A stretch of 64,000 bases of DNA from Calycina herbarum (taxonomy: Eukaryota; Ascomycota; Leotiomycetes; Helotiales; Pezizellaceae). Position numbers and translations under genes: made by a program. This document shows, piece after piece, positions 1 through 12,060 of this stretch (positions within the stretch are counted from its first letter, which is position 1; each line of letters begins with the position of its first letter). The DNA is taken from the NCBI GenBank assembly GCA_001414485.1, contig LLEY01000034.1:372001-436000 (forward strand), given 5' to 3'. The notes beneath the pieces were generated by a model that had not been told where the DNA came from, made no database searches, and saw only the letters and a program-made list of their open reading frames with translations.

Positions 1-815
1 TACAGCATTTGGAACCACTGAGAATGGAACGTTTATTCTATCATAGACAGAAGATTTGATTTTTCCCCCTCCTGCAGTACGCAGAGCAAAGCTCATGATT
101 TTTATAGTGTCTGCAATAATGATAGAAGTCAGAGTGAACTTAGAGCGATACTTGCAAGTATTCAGCCAATTGGTTTTACTTAATGCTGGTGATGGGCGTT
201 TTATGGAACAACTATCTGTATATCCAATTGCCCAAGAAACTTACAGAAAAGAATTAAGAAATTAGTTTCCCAATTCTTTTAAATCTTCTCGGAGAATGAA
301 TCTAGTTTTCATAGACCCTTTCACACAATTTTAACGCGTGCGAGTGTACTCCGAGGAAAGCCCGTCTCTCTTACATGACTGGCCAGCTTTCAATTCTTTA
401 CCCTACCCCAATGATCAAAATCCATCAAAATATATTAAAAACCAGAACCATAGCAACAACAGCCATCACAGCGAAATAGAAACATAAAGCTTCTCAAGTG
501 TAGGAAAATAAATCAAAATTGCAAAACGCCCCCGAAATCCTAAAACGCACGACTATTAAACGTACATGGTATCCTTGGTATCTCTAGAACTCTGATTCTC
601 AAAACTCGCTAGCAACGACCTCGCAACCCCCATCATTATTTTATCCCCCCGAAATTCTAAAATCCAAATCTCTTAGCCCCGATAGCCCAGTAACACAAAA
701 GCCGTATCCAAATCCCCCAGAAAAAGTAATAAAAAAGAGTCATCAAGTCATAAAAATTGATCACATGAGGCACCACCCCCTCAAACCCAAAGCCAAACCC
801 CAAGTCCACGTCTAG
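1..815. other. Intergenic, 3' flank of the RdRP gene
   Basis: No convincing gene is seen. A short plus-strand open frame at 56-265 has no recognisable motif and low-complexity composition. Positions 640-815 are C-rich and run directly into the 3' end of the minus-strand RdRP coding region. Confidence 0.6.
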
Positions 816-3800
816 TCAAAGCTCCTCCTCCTCCCCATAAACATCCCACTCCTCCCCCTCCTTTCCATCCCCAACCCCCACCCCCAAACCCTCAACAAAG
901 CCCAAATTTCGCGTCTGCAACTGCTTGATCATCCCATTATTCGGCCGGTAAATCGAGTACATACTCGGAACCACCGAGTGCGGAGCCCCATTCGCATTCC
1001 GTCTCGCTTTCAAATGCGCAAGCTGTTTACCCGCCATCTGCCACACAAAATCCGAAATACTATTTTTGCGGTTCTTATGGGAGAAGAAGAAGACCGAGGC
1101 CTTGAAGAGAGACCATTCTGAGAGGTCGGGATGGCCGTAGTCGGCGAGGAGAAGTTGGGTGATGGAGTTTTGCTTGTGGGGGACGATGCTCTTGTACATC
1201 TCGTGGTAGCGAAGGACGAGGGCGGAGTAGGATTCAAGTTCGTCTTTGTCTTTGAGGCAGTCCCTTTTCCCATGTGCGTCTGCCCACGAATCTTTGAATT
1301 TGATGAGATCGTTGTTGAGGTCGAGTAGGATATCGTTCCACCCATAGGTGTCTCTGGGCGGTCTCTTGCCCTTTTCTTCGGCGGCTTTCTCGGCTTCCTT
1401 TTTGTTCTTGATCTCATCGTCTCTAGTCTTCTCGGCCCATCTCGCAAACGCAACCACATCTTCATCCCAATGAGGAATATTGGGGGACAGAGTCTGCTCG
1501 AATTCGGTGAAAGATTTGTCGACTTTTGTTTTCGCGGCCCATGTCAAGTAGTCAACGATGTGTTTAGATTTCTCATGACATCGTGGCAACTCCTTTTTGT
1601 GCTCTTGTTCCAGCAGTTTGAACTTTGGATTCCGAGTCTTGACGCTATCCATCAAATCATTCTTGAAACGTTTCCAGTTTTCTTCAGGGAAAGAGTAGCC
1701 TTGCTTCGCTTGGTCAACGAGATTGCTGAGGAGAGCGCATATCCTGATAGATTCCGGGGCACCGAGGTCACCTAAATTGTAGCAAAATTTATCTTTCCAA
1801 GCAGTGCAGATTCCAAGGATACTAGGCTGCATGTTGAAGCTCAAAGCTTGTTTCAAGAAGTATGAATCGGGATTGTCGTGGCCGTGAACTAAATCACCAT
1901 AGGTAGTTTCGTCTTTTGTAATGAAGCCTTCCTCCACGAGCTCTGGCATTGGATCCGGCACGGGGGCGTTCACGAAGTTGTTGACAAGGGATGGCTCCCA
2001 GCAAACCCAAGCGATGTCTCCATCATAATCACCACCAGAAAGCTTGTCGGCAAGCGATGGAAATCCTTTGGTGGGAAAGACGATGACATCCCTCAAGCCC
2101 ATCAACTCAGTTTTCGCTACCACCCTTACCTTTTGGACATCACTCGCAAAATGAGCTGGTGTTCTTGTAACCAAAACTTCCCAGCCAAACAATGAATCGC
2201 CTGTTGTCCCATGTACGTCGTCGGTAAAAGTCGGACAATTTATGTAGACTTCATTTTCTTCCAGTACACCATAAAAATCGGGCACCATGTATGCGTATGT
2301 CGACTTTCCAACCGTGATGTTTAGACGATCCTTGAGCTCGTCACATTTACTTCGAAACAGTTTTTTACAAAGCTCCATTGCGTAATTGAGCTGTTTTGTC
2401 TCGAATCCAGCATCCAACAACATAACCAATATTTCGCTGGGAAGTTTGGGCAGTCCTGCCTCGTAATGCACTTGGCCATGCTTGATTCTCAGTTGATCAT
2501 TGGGGCTTTTATCCTGCACCCATTTCCGGAGCAACTGGGCGTCGTCCGACGAAGTGAGAAGATTGTCCAACTCACTTTGCAGACCAACCTCAAGCAAGTG
2601 CCTGAGGGCCAATCTCATCTGCTCCTTGTCTTCGGCTCTTTCTACCAATATATTGAGGAATTGGGTATTCAGATCTGCGGATTTCAATGGACCAGATGTC
2701 TTGACAACTTCGAAGGTACGATTGTTGACATCATTGTCGGGGTAATCCAGATCTCGGCGCTTGGTGCGTACCCATTTACACTGGGACGTGTAACACTCAA
2801 TCCAGATTTCGTCAGATAAGTCGCTGTGATCAATACTCCAAAAGCCCTTGGCTTCACCAAGACGACCCTGAAATCCGCTGGGAAGGAAGGATAGACCAAG
2901 GTGCTCTCGCACTTGAGCCGCCGCGGCAGGAGATATTCGGCCAGCTCCATCAGTCATGTCTTTATCATTGACCTTGATATCATCCATATACCTTATCTGA
3001 AAAAGTTCAAAAACCATGGTAGGTGTATTGCGGGACAAAGCTATGCAGTCTTAGTAGGCAAATCATGAGGTGTTAAGAACAACATACCGAGTCCAGTTCG
3101 GGAAAATAGCTTTAAATAAGAGTGGTGTTTGTTCTTTCGAGTGAGTCTAACATTTTCATTAAGCAACTTCGGGATCTCAATATTCGGGCGGACCTCTCCC
3201 TCTGGCGATTGAGACCGTTGCCCAAGACCATTTCCGCTCACAGCGAAAAAATAGACGTGGTGTGACGTTTCTTCCTTCTTGTTTTCCTTCTTATCTTTCT
3301 TTGCCTTTTTCCTCTCTTGTTTGTTCTTGTCTACTTTAGGCTTTGTATGGAATGGTTTCCAAGACCTCCCAAAAAGCCAATGCGGCTCGTCTACCAACCA
3401 ATCCCATAGAAGGTTTTGCCCATCTTCTCCCTGAAGAATTTTCGGGACATCCTTGCCCCTGAGATGGGGCATGTCAAGTATAAGAAGCCGATCTTCACCC
3501 AATTTTCTTCCGAGTCGAGCGCGTCTGTCGAGCGACAGTGGCTTGAGTCGAAAATGAAAAAACGGGCCTGTTTCACTGGTATAATTGAACTTGAGGGACC
3601 CGCCAAGAACAACACCCGACCCTTTGTATGTATAGTCACCGTTGGCAGCTTCCCAGGCAAGTGGGTCGCTTTTGTCAGGAAAGGATTTCCCCTCCAAGAT
3701 GGGAAGATGCCGGAGAAAATCCCACAAAATGTTGTAGTTGGAAAACGTGGAGACTCCGGGAAACTTGATGTCTGATATCGATACTCCAGCATGGGCAAAA

Positions 3801-4980
3801 ACGCGGGTGATTTCGTAAACAACATGCAATGGAGCTTTTTCCAAGGAAGGGGGAAGTTTTGCTGGCCACTAATTTTAGTAAAAATACCTCTTTATCGTGG
3901 AAGAGATGGCTGCTTACGAAATACGTCTCCCAATCGTTCTTGTAAGATATCTTCATCGGTCAACCTATTGAAGCTCTGAATACCAAATCCATCCAATTGG
4001 CTAGAGATACTAGCCTCCGCGCGCTCTGTGTCGACATGGGCATTGAGGAGAAGAGCATCCGAATCAACAGCGTTGATCAAATCAGCATCGAAGTTGCTTC
4101 CAGCTCCATAGTCTGAGCTTTTAGTCGAGGCGGTGTTTGGAAATTCCTGGGTCTTTTGAGAAGACTGCTCACCTAGATCTGGTGCTGTTTCCTGTGTATC
4201 AGGAAGCATGGGATACCCAAAAGACTGATTCACTGAGAAGACGCTTGAGCTCGAAGTTGATCCAAAACTTGTGTTTACGCTCCTGTATCCGCCAGTGTCC
4301 TTGAATGATTGTCTACCCCGATCAGGGGGTAGCATCGCATTGGGGTCACTTTTGGAAAAAGGGGTTGGCCTGGTTTCCGGAAACTTACACTTCTTCGTGG
4401 GCTTTTCGGCACCAGACACCGGTTCCTCACAAGCTCGTTTGGGATCGGGTGTTGAGAGAGGGAATGCGATGGGGTCATCTTTGAAAATGGGTGTTCCGTC
4501 TGAATCCAAAGTTGGTCTCAGATGCCTCGGGGTCTTATTTTTTTCCTTTAGCTCTGCGCCAGGGCCCTCCAAATGTGTCAAAAGAAGTTCGATCATAAGC
4601 TTGCGTTCTGAATTAGTCAACGGATGCTCCCTGTCGCGCGTAGCTCTTGGAATAACATCCTTCTCACCCTTTGGTTTAAGCATCCAACCCGACCATAGGA
4701 ATTTGGCAGTTTTCTTGAACGAGGTGATTGGTTCAACGTGGTAGTTCTTATAACTGAGTGCTGTTATCAACGCAACGCATCTCTGCTCCGGCGTCTGAGG
4801 TCTTCCAAGTCTTTTGCTGGGTGATTCATTTTCTGGGGGCATCTCCAATCTTAAATCCCAGGTCCTCGTCAGGTCATCCAAAATCATTTTTATCTCGACC
4901 CGGGTGACCCTCAGAGCCCCATGTCGTTCGGTTCTCCTGCTGGGAGTCAACGGAGCAACCGCTGGAGATTGGTGTTCCAT
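816..4980 (-). CDS. RNA-dependent RNA polymerase (RNA silencing)
   Basis: Cellular eukaryotic-type RdRP, which makes double-stranded RNA from single-stranded templates in quelling or meiotic-silencing type pathways. I join three exons: 4980-3918, 3861-3088 and 3040-816, 1,353 aa (phase-checked). Intron 1 (3862-3917) is GTAAGC...CCAG; intron 2 (3041-3087) is GTATGT...ATAG with a CTAAG branch. The hallmark catalytic motif DYDGD is at residues 950-954 (2016-2030), preceded by FPTKGFPSLADKLSGG. The N-terminal ~330 residues are low-complexity and S/T/P-rich, as in long fungal RdRPs; a Lys-rich stretch (about residues 520-550) separates them from the polymerase part. Length fits fungal QDE-1/SAD-1-class enzymes (about 1,200-1,400 aa). 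I cannot say which paralogue it is. No break is visible. Confidence 0.93.
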
Positions 4981-5960
4981 GGTGATGGTTTAAATATGTA
5001 AGAATTCCTTGTTACTCAATTGAACGTGGAGAATGGACGAGTTCGAGTTATAGTTTTCGGTCTCGAAGTATTTCTTTCCTGCAAAGAAAAATTTCGTGTG
5101 TGCTCAAAAGCCGCGTATGGGAAAGAGGCCAACAGATGGTGCTTTTCGGGATGGTTCATGCGTTTCAATTCAAAGTAATCTGCAGACTTTGGTCAGACAC
5201 GCTGTATATAAAGGTAGGAGAAAAGAGTGAATGATTTACCACAAGATATGCATAGGAATCGTCGCTTGAGAAACAAGCCTACAAGCATCGACAAACTCGA
5301 TATCAAATTATCTCTTCGTCGCGCTGGGAACGAGGGGAAATCTGGGTGGTTTGCTCTTCTCGTGGGGGTCAGCCTATGGGAACTCGGGCGGGAGACCCGG
5401 CACAGATGGAGGAATTGAACGCGAATCAAGGCTGGCATATGCCGAAATTATGGTCAGATATACGCTGTGGCGTCTGCAGTCAACCGTCGAGGCAGTCGTG
5501 GCATCCAATTGCGCGGTTATCGTGCAGGGAAGCTTCGAGGGTGTTGGGGGGGGGGGGGGTGGTGCAAACGAGGCTGTGGGATGCGCGCGCAATAATATAA
5601 TTCAATCGCAACGATCAATTGTCGCAAGCAAAAAACAATGGCAAACGTAAGGAACAGGAATGAGGGTATTCGCAAGCAACGGACAGAAAGATAGAGGGGA
5701 AGGAACGTGGTGGTGGGAAAAGCAAAGACAAAACAACGCTGAGGGCTTTTCAGGGTGGGTTGGCCGCATTACCCGCCCCATTTCTTTCTGACAGCGGGGT
5801 GCAGGCCCGTCCCGCACCTAATGCAAGGGGGCCCGAGTTCAGCGTAGCGTCCTCGTGGAGACTGGAATATTTTAACAAAATGTGGAGAGAAATGTTCCAC
5901 GGAATTCAACTGAGGTAAAACAAAATCGCTCATAAGAAAAGAGTGGGCATGCTCTCTACT
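4981..5960. promoter_or_regulatory. Upstream region of the RdRP gene
   Basis: About 1 kb without a convincing gene between the RdRP start and a MITE. It holds a pure run of 13 G around 5547-5560, which breaks the short open frames crossing it. No TATA box or operator could be assigned with confidence. Confidence 0.45.
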
Positions 5961-5968
5961 GCGGAGGG

Positions 5969-6614
5969 CAGACTTGGGCACTGATACTATCAATAAAATA
6001 TCGAGGGGGTCTCTGACGATTATCGTATCGAGTAGAACTTAACTGATGATATATCGTGTTATGTGATCGCCAAATAGTAAATCCGTGTCGATAGCCAATA
6101 GAATCTATAGGCTCGACTTTAAGCAAAGTTATATGCTTTTTATTAATATAATTGTCGTTATATGGGTGAATGAGCCTCTGACTCATATCCATCCACGTGA
6201 CTAGCACGCTAGTACCACGCTAGCACAAGCATAAATAGTCGTACTTCGAGTACCTAGAATAGTCACAGAGAATACAATACGCATATGCAACCAGACAGAT
6301 TTATGACCAAGTCATACCAACAATAATACTATAATATAAGTAAGTGCTTAGCTCTCTTAAAGTAATCCAGATTTATAGATATAGTATTTATATAAAAGAA
6401 AATTAGCTTTTAGAAAAAAAGAGTAAATTATATTACGTGATTTCTATTTACTATGTAGAGCCTCTAGCTTGAAAAAGCCGATATATATCGATAATCGTCT
6501 CTTTTTTACTGACGATATATCGCGCTAATCGTATCAGAGCAAAAAAGTATCGATTAATATCGAGAGCCGATTATCGATAATTTATCGATATAAAAGTATC
6601 GGTGCCCAAGTCTG
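5969..6614. mobile_element. hAT-type MITE with 8-bp target duplication
   Basis: Terminal inverted repeats are directly visible: CAGACTTGGGCACTGATACT at the left end, and at the right end the complement AGTATCGGTGCCCAAGTCTG (one difference). Flanks are gcggaggg (5961-5968) and gcggtggg (6615-6622), an 8-bp target-site duplication with one difference. An 8-bp duplication and CAG-starting ends are typical of the hAT superfamily. The interior is AT-rich, has many TATCG-type subterminal repeats and encodes no transposase, so the element is non-autonomous. Confidence 0.85.
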
Positions 6615-6850
6615 GCGGTGGGTTACGCGCAATGGTAGTGAGGCAAGCGAAAGGAGAGTTGAAGGGATGTTCACTACTTGAAAGATATCCGATAAGTTGG
6701 AAAATATTAAAGATTCGGCAAGATAGTTATTAATATAGAGTTTGCTAAGTTCGATACAAACTACGAGTCCGATGAAGTTCTCTATACTTAGAAGGCAAGC
6801 TGATATTGTTATCAAAAATGTTCCCTCCCAGGCTCGACTAGAAAGGTAAC

Positions 6851-7290
6851 CAAAAAAAAAAGAATAGCAAAGACAAGTCAAGCCAAGCAGCAGAGAGAGG
6901 AAGATAAGAAATCCACTTACTTAACACCATCCCACAACAAGTGACCATCCCACAAAGTGTTTGGCCCCCGGTTCCTTTGAAACTCAGAACCGGAGCGATA
7001 TATCAAAGGTACATCAACCTTATCCCTAGATAGAAGTTATAAGTCCCAAATTAGTTGCAGTCTGATGGCGAGGGTATTCAAAGGAACACCCGGTCTGTTG
7101 TTGTTAGGTGTCCCGATTCGAGAAATCTCGAACACATCTATTTTTACACTTGTTAGTAATGTGATAGCTACATTTGACGTTGATGCTACCACTTGGCTAG
7201 AATGACTTTATTTGTTAAGTTTTGGTTTTATTATTATGGGATATAAATGTTGTATGAGTCACCGAGAGTGAATAGAAAGCTCAAGGGGGA
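6851..7290. repeat. Array unit 1
   Basis: Poly-A, then GACAAGTCAAGCCAAGCAG and CACTTACTTAACACC (module A, diverged). A palindrome GTATTCAAAGGAACAC is at 7074-7089. Module C is represented by CCACTTGGCTAGAATGAC and GGGATATAAATG near 7190-7250. It is the most diverged full unit and sits at the array edge. Confidence 0.65.
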
Positions 7291-7850
7291 TTATCTACTG
7301 AAATGTGAAGGGGTGAATGATCCGGATACAATTCGTTTGCCCATGCAAGGAAGCAGTGTTGGTGTTAGGCTAGTCGCCTTCAGTGAGGCGAAGTCACCAA
7401 GTACCCAACCTCCAACAATGGATACCATCCTGGGACATAAATGGATTTTGATTACTCCATACCCACTCACTATTTGGCGCTTAAAGTTGAGTCTGAATCA
7501 CATATTATCGCTCAATGTTCATCCTTGATCATTTTTAGGCTCGATGCTCCAGTTGGCCTGTATCGGAGCTACCTCTACGTTTGTTTAGCTCAAGCGGCAT
7601 TAAAACTGCCTTGGGAGATGCCTTGGAATTCCCCCAGGCGGCTAATGTACCATGGAAGATCTCCTTCTGCACCTATGGGACTCAAGTATTGACTTCTAAT
7701 TCCATCATTCTTGTTCTTCTGCCTTCTCAAACAAGAACCAACATGTTGGCAGCGACCGCCAAACCACAAAAGCGACCCGGTCTTCAAGAGAAGACCTCAA
7801 AGAGAAAGATATCCACCGATCAATTAGTATATAGTTGTGCATTGTCCCTC
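7291..7850. other. Spacer between unit 1 and a small gene
   Basis: Overlapping short open frames on both strands show no recognisable motif. The stretch interrupts the array periodicity and probably carries the promoter of the small gene downstream. Confidence 0.4.
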
Positions 7851-8051
7851 GTTTATACATCCTCAAATCATTTCAGTTCATTCATCTCATCTCAACAAGT
7901 ACTGTAGCTCAAACTATCTTAGAAATTTCTCAAAATATTCTTTCAGACCTCATTTATCAAACTTCAGTATCAATAATCCCTTGAAGTCTTCTCTGACAAA
8001 CACTTTCCTCCGGTTGTCTCAATCCAAATCTCATTTCAGTCCCCTTCTCAT

Positions 8052-8464
8052 GTATGTAGTCCAATTACCCTTTTTTTTCTATGTCTAACAACGCCGAACA
8101 GAAGCGAATATGGGAAAGTTTGGAAAGACTCTGAATGCCATGAAGGCAGAGGCTCTCAAGTCCTGGAAGAAACTCGTCAATCCAACAGTGACCAGAGGCC
8201 AGACAGCATTTCCTCGAGCTCCAAAAGATCAACAAGGGACTCGGCGCAAGATTTGACTACGACAACGAGGTCGAGAGAAACGGTGTCGCCTGCCACAAAT
8301 ATCAGCTACAGGCAAACGCAGGCAAAGTCCCAACCTCGATCGAGACTTGGCGGAAGGAGAATGGAGGAACCCATGCTGTCATGACTACCATCTATATCCC
8401 AAAGGATGGTACCCAAGAGGATGTCGCAGATGCTATTCAGGAAGGGTTTGATTCCATAGAATAA
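8052..8464 (+). pseudogene. Small gene, frame-disrupted, inside the array
   Basis: An ATG at 8110 follows a good 50-bp intron at 8052-8101 (GTATGT, CTAAC branch, ACAG), which would lie in the 5' UTR. The frame from 8110 opens with MGKFGKTLNAMKAEALKSWK, then runs to a stop near 8257. A second frame, shifted by +1, is open from about 8205 to the TAA at 8462-8464 and reads like real protein (ELQKINKGLGARF, then NGGTHAVMTTIYIPKDGTQE). No GT-AG intron of normal size can join the two frames. I infer either a one-base frameshift (pseudogene or assembly error) or an unusual gene structure. The family is not recognised. Confidence 0.45.
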
Positions 8465-8751
8465 GTACCCGGAGACCTTTTGGTTCATTTTTGTGTCATT
8501 ATTGTGTTCTCTTTTTGTTCTGTTTTTGTATTTCTTTTTTGGGACGTAGGTATCTTTTTGTATGTTTACTTGAATTAATTGTGTAAATTACAAGATACAA
8601 GATATGAAAGCATAAGCATAGAAGAGAATAATTGCCAAGAGACGCGCGCAATAGAAATGGAACTGAAACAACGGTTGAGCATATTATTTTGCATCTGCCA
8701 GATCACTCCAATACTACCACGTGCCCTTCAATTGAATAGTCAAAAGACGAC

Positions 8752-9420
8752 CAAAAAAAAAGAAGTCATATCAAACCCAACGGCGCAGAATGTGGGGAAA
8801 TCCTCTTACCTTGCCGAATATAGTACCCATCCTAAAGAAAGCCGGAGCTTGGAATTTGCTTCTTCGATGACCATGGTGTCTTTTTTTGGTTTTTGTTATT
8901 TTATTCCCGAGCGGAGTAGGTCGAGGGGCCCTCCCAACGAGATGGGACGCTTGGAACAAAGGCGAAGAGCGGGTATTTGAAGAAACACCTTGCGCAACAC
9001 CCGATTGAAACTGTGTAGGCGACGAGTAGGTATTTGAAGAAATACCTTTTTTCTCAACACCTGCATTTGAGATAGATGTTGCTCAAAGGAGCAGGGTAAT
9101 CCAAGGTATACCCGTGGTGTGTGGATGTGTTGATAGTGATTTGCCGGGACGTTGAAGTTTGTCGAGGAGGTCGGAGCGTCTGGTTTTGTATGTTAGTTGG
9201 AATCAAGAAGAAATATCGATATGACCGCTACGCTAGGAATGAATTTGTTTGATACTGTTACTCTCTTATTTGAAATTACAACAGTAATTCTGAATAGACG
9301 GGTTTGTGGGGGCCAAGGGTGCGAACATTACCCGAAAAGAGATATACATCTGGGATTCACCAACTTTAAGCTCAGCGAACCACCGTACAAAACGAAATGA
9401 GATGAGAATAAGCTGGAGAA
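8752..9420. repeat. Array unit 2
   Basis: Module A is poly-A, GAAGTCATATCAAACCCAA and CTCTTACCTTGCC (8760-8816). Two clean palindromes follow: GTATTTGAAGAAACAC (8973-8988) and GTATTTGAAGAAATAC (9030-9045). A partial module B (TTTGCCGGGACGTTG) is near 9140. Module C spans 9178-9298, with GTCTGGTTTTGTATGTTAG, GACCGCTACGCTAGGAATGA and CTTATTTGAAATTACAA. Confidence 0.7.
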
Positions 9421-9624
9421 GTCAGAGTTCCAACAGATGATACGAAAATCAAACCATGGTTTGAAGTTTTAGACACCTTTCCTATTGTGTTCGAGTCGTT
9501 GGAGGGAAGTAAGGTGTTTTGGAGAACAAAGAGAAGTCTGACAAAAAGGTTAAGTAAGCCACGGCGCTTACCGGTGCAGTTTAATACAATAACTTTGTTT
9601 TAGGGACACTGCCCCTTTATAAGA

Positions 9625-10070
9625 ATAAAAATAAAAAAACAAGCAAGTCAAGCCAAGATGTTCGAAGAAACGAACGCTTTTGTAGGTGAAGAATTATTCG
9701 TTGGATTTTACTTTGAATGGTGACACACGCGCGATTTTTTCGAGTCGGTAAGAGGAAATATTGAAATGAAATACTCGATGCGACTAGGCTAGAGTGAGTT
9801 TGGTAATTGGAATATGAAATAAACTGGCATATTTCGCATTCCAAGCTAGCTTTGAGAGCTGGGGTTGAGCATCAGCGGATAACGAATTTGATAGATGTCT
9901 ATTGCTTCAGACATAATAGCATAATACGATTCTAATGAGATTAGAAAAAGGCAGATTGATAATTTCAGATGGTCAAACTAACAACAAAATGGGAGAGAGT
10001 GACTCTCTCGCAAGTCCTTTTTGAGATCCTCAATCATGATTATAAATACAGACTGAAAGACTCTGCGGAG
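9625..10070. repeat. Array unit 3 (partial)
   Basis: Poly-A, AAGCAAGTCAAGCCAAGATG and the palindrome-like GTTCGAAGAAACGAAC (9659-9675) match the first half of module A and the hairpin family. The CTTACCTTACAG box and modules B and C are not recognisable, so the unit is truncated or decayed. Confidence 0.45.
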
Positions 10071-10073
10071 TAG

Positions 10074-10740
10074 ATTAAAAAAACAAATTATCAAAATAGA
10101 AGTCAAGCCCAACTGTTTATCAATACGAGTAATAGAAGTCATCTTACCTTACAGTACCCGGCCGAAGCCAAACCTGGTCAATCTAATCCTGGACTCTGGA
10201 GCCTGTTGTATTCTTGTTGCGGGACCTGGTATTGTGTTGTTTGCCTGAAGAGGCAATGCAACCGGGAATCTTCGCCTAAGTGAGAAAAGTGATATGGACT
10301 ATGCCCAAAGGAGCACTTTGAAAGTGGGTGTGCAGCGGCAGCATGTCGTATTCGAAGGAACAATAAGTAATGGTGAATAGGTAACCCATTTTATTTCCCT
10401 TCGTGGGTATATGTACATATTCCAAAGAATACTTGGTGATTATAAGAAACTTAGCTCCCCGCGAGAGGGGACGCTTAAGGTTAATAGCGGGTCTGTTACC
10501 GGGAATTATAACTGTAGATTTGCCGTAGCATCAAGGGCAAAATTCCTCCTAATACCTGATTCTTTTTATTTAGCAATGTTATATTAAAAAAAGTACAGCG
10601 CAAAGATAGTGAGATTTCTATAGCAATTAATTAAAAGGAGTTTCCCTATTTATAGTCAAGAGAATTACTATAGTAGTTAAAGCTAAGTAGTCAATATCAG
10701 GAGAGATTTGAGGAAGTTGGGACGGGGGTAAGTAAATGCC
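10074..10740. repeat. Array unit 4
   Basis: Module A: poly-A, GAAGTCAAGCCCAACTG and CATCTTACCTTACAGTACCC (10140-10159), an exact match to the consensus box. A palindrome GTATTCGAAGGAACAA is near 10350. A partial module B (GCGGGTCTGTTACCGGGA) is near 10485. Module C is missing; the rest is AT-rich. Confidence 0.65.
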
Positions 10741-10779
10741 CATATCAACTTTTCTCGTCACGTCTAAGTCAGGACATAG

Positions 10780-11200
10780 AAAAGGAGTCAAGCTCAGCAG
10801 TAGGGACCTAGGAAGGGAATCATCTTACCTCACAGTTCCAAGGTCTGGTTAGCCCTCTCCAGACATAAGAGGGAATTTACCGGCTACAACGTGTTGCTCA
10901 TGGAGTAACGAAGGCTGCATGAAGAAAGTGTTCAAAGAAACACTTGGTATATGTGAGTCCTAGGGGGGTACGGGGCATTTCAAGGAATGCTTCTGTTTAA
11001 AGGAACAACGTATATGGACTGTTACTGATGTCGCATGCTCTACCAGGGTATGAGCATAGGTAAGTATTTTGAAATTGAAGTTCAAGATAGAATGTCGGCG
11101 TGACCGCTAGGTTATTATAACTTGTTATTAACTAAACTAGGGCTTATTTGAAAGTGTAACTGTTAGCGCGAAGGCTAAGGCTAGATAGCGAATTCAAATT
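10780..11200. repeat. Array unit 5
   Basis: Module A: GGAGTCAAGCTCAGCAG and CATCTTACCTCACAGTTCC (10821-10839). Palindromes are GTGTTCAAAGAAACAC (10928-10943) and GCATTTCAAGGAATGC (10975-10990). Module C: GTGACCGCTAGGTTATTATA and GGGCTTATTTGAAAGTG near 11098-11155. Confidence 0.65.
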
Positions 11201-11221
11201 AGCTTCCTAAACTCCTAATGC

Positions 11222-11640
11222 CAGAAAAAAACGTTTTAAGCGACAATTGGGGAGTTATCTTACCTACAGTACCAGAATTAATTGAAGACTCGCTAAACAG
11301 CCGAGGAAATTGTTTCTTGTAAAGGAGAAGGGGAATAATATTTCGCGTGGGGGCCATAGTAGAACATTTAAAGAAGTTTTCAGGGCAATCTTTGTTAAAC
11401 TCAATAAATTAGTAGCTTGAAGTAAATTTCTGGGCTAGTGAGACTTGTTGAGCTCATTCTTTCTAGCTTGGTCATTGACGTCACCGGGACCATTTAGGAG
11501 AGTTAGGATATTTGGGAAGCGCTTGAAGGTATGGGGAACAGGCTGGGTTTACCAAATGAGAAGTTAGGTTGTCAAGAAATGTAAAGACAAAAATATTTTG
11601 AAAAGTGAAGCAACTCATCCCACTCTCAATTTCTGCTTAG
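11222..11640. repeat. Array unit 6 (partial)
   Basis: Module A is shortened (poly-A, then TTATCTTACCTACAGTACC at 11255-11273). Modules B and C cannot be recognised. The unit ends where the P450 fragment begins. Confidence 0.5.
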
Positions 11641-11657
11641 ACTTTAGTGAACCTGAT

Positions 11658-12060
11658 TTACCACCCTTTGCTCCCCTTCCAGACAGCCGGAAAGTTTAAA
11701 TCAGCACTGTATTTCACATCGCGTTCTTCTATTCTATACAGCTCTATAACCCCCTTATCACCCAACATGCTCACCTCCTTGCTCCCATAAACTCTGAATA
11801 TGCTTGCAAGAATGTGAAAGATCTTAGAATTGGCCAAGTTCCTATCAATGCAGTTGCGACTACCTTTGCTGAAGTGCAACAGAAATCTATCCAGTCGTTG
11901 GTTCACAAGAAATCGTTCAGGGAGAAAAGTGTGAGAGTCCTCACCCCAGATGGTTTCGTCATGGTGGATTTGAAGGGCTGTCATTCCATGGGGGTCTGTG
12001 TTATGTCAGTACGTCTTTGGTCACATGGGTGATGAAGGATGACCGACTCCCTTTGGTATG
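11658..12060 (-). pseudogene. Cytochrome P450 C-terminal fragment
   Basis: The minus-strand frame 11984-11658 encodes a P450 C-terminus. It has an HHDETIWGEDSHTFLPERFL segment (the PERF region) and then the heme-binding loop FSKGSRNCIDRNLA. The Cys ligand is present, but the Gly normally two residues after it is Asp. There is no I-helix, ExxR or N-terminal part, and the frame closes upstream in the window. This is a relic, not a working monooxygenase. It sits between array units 6 and 7 and roughly doubles the local spacing. Confidence 0.75.
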
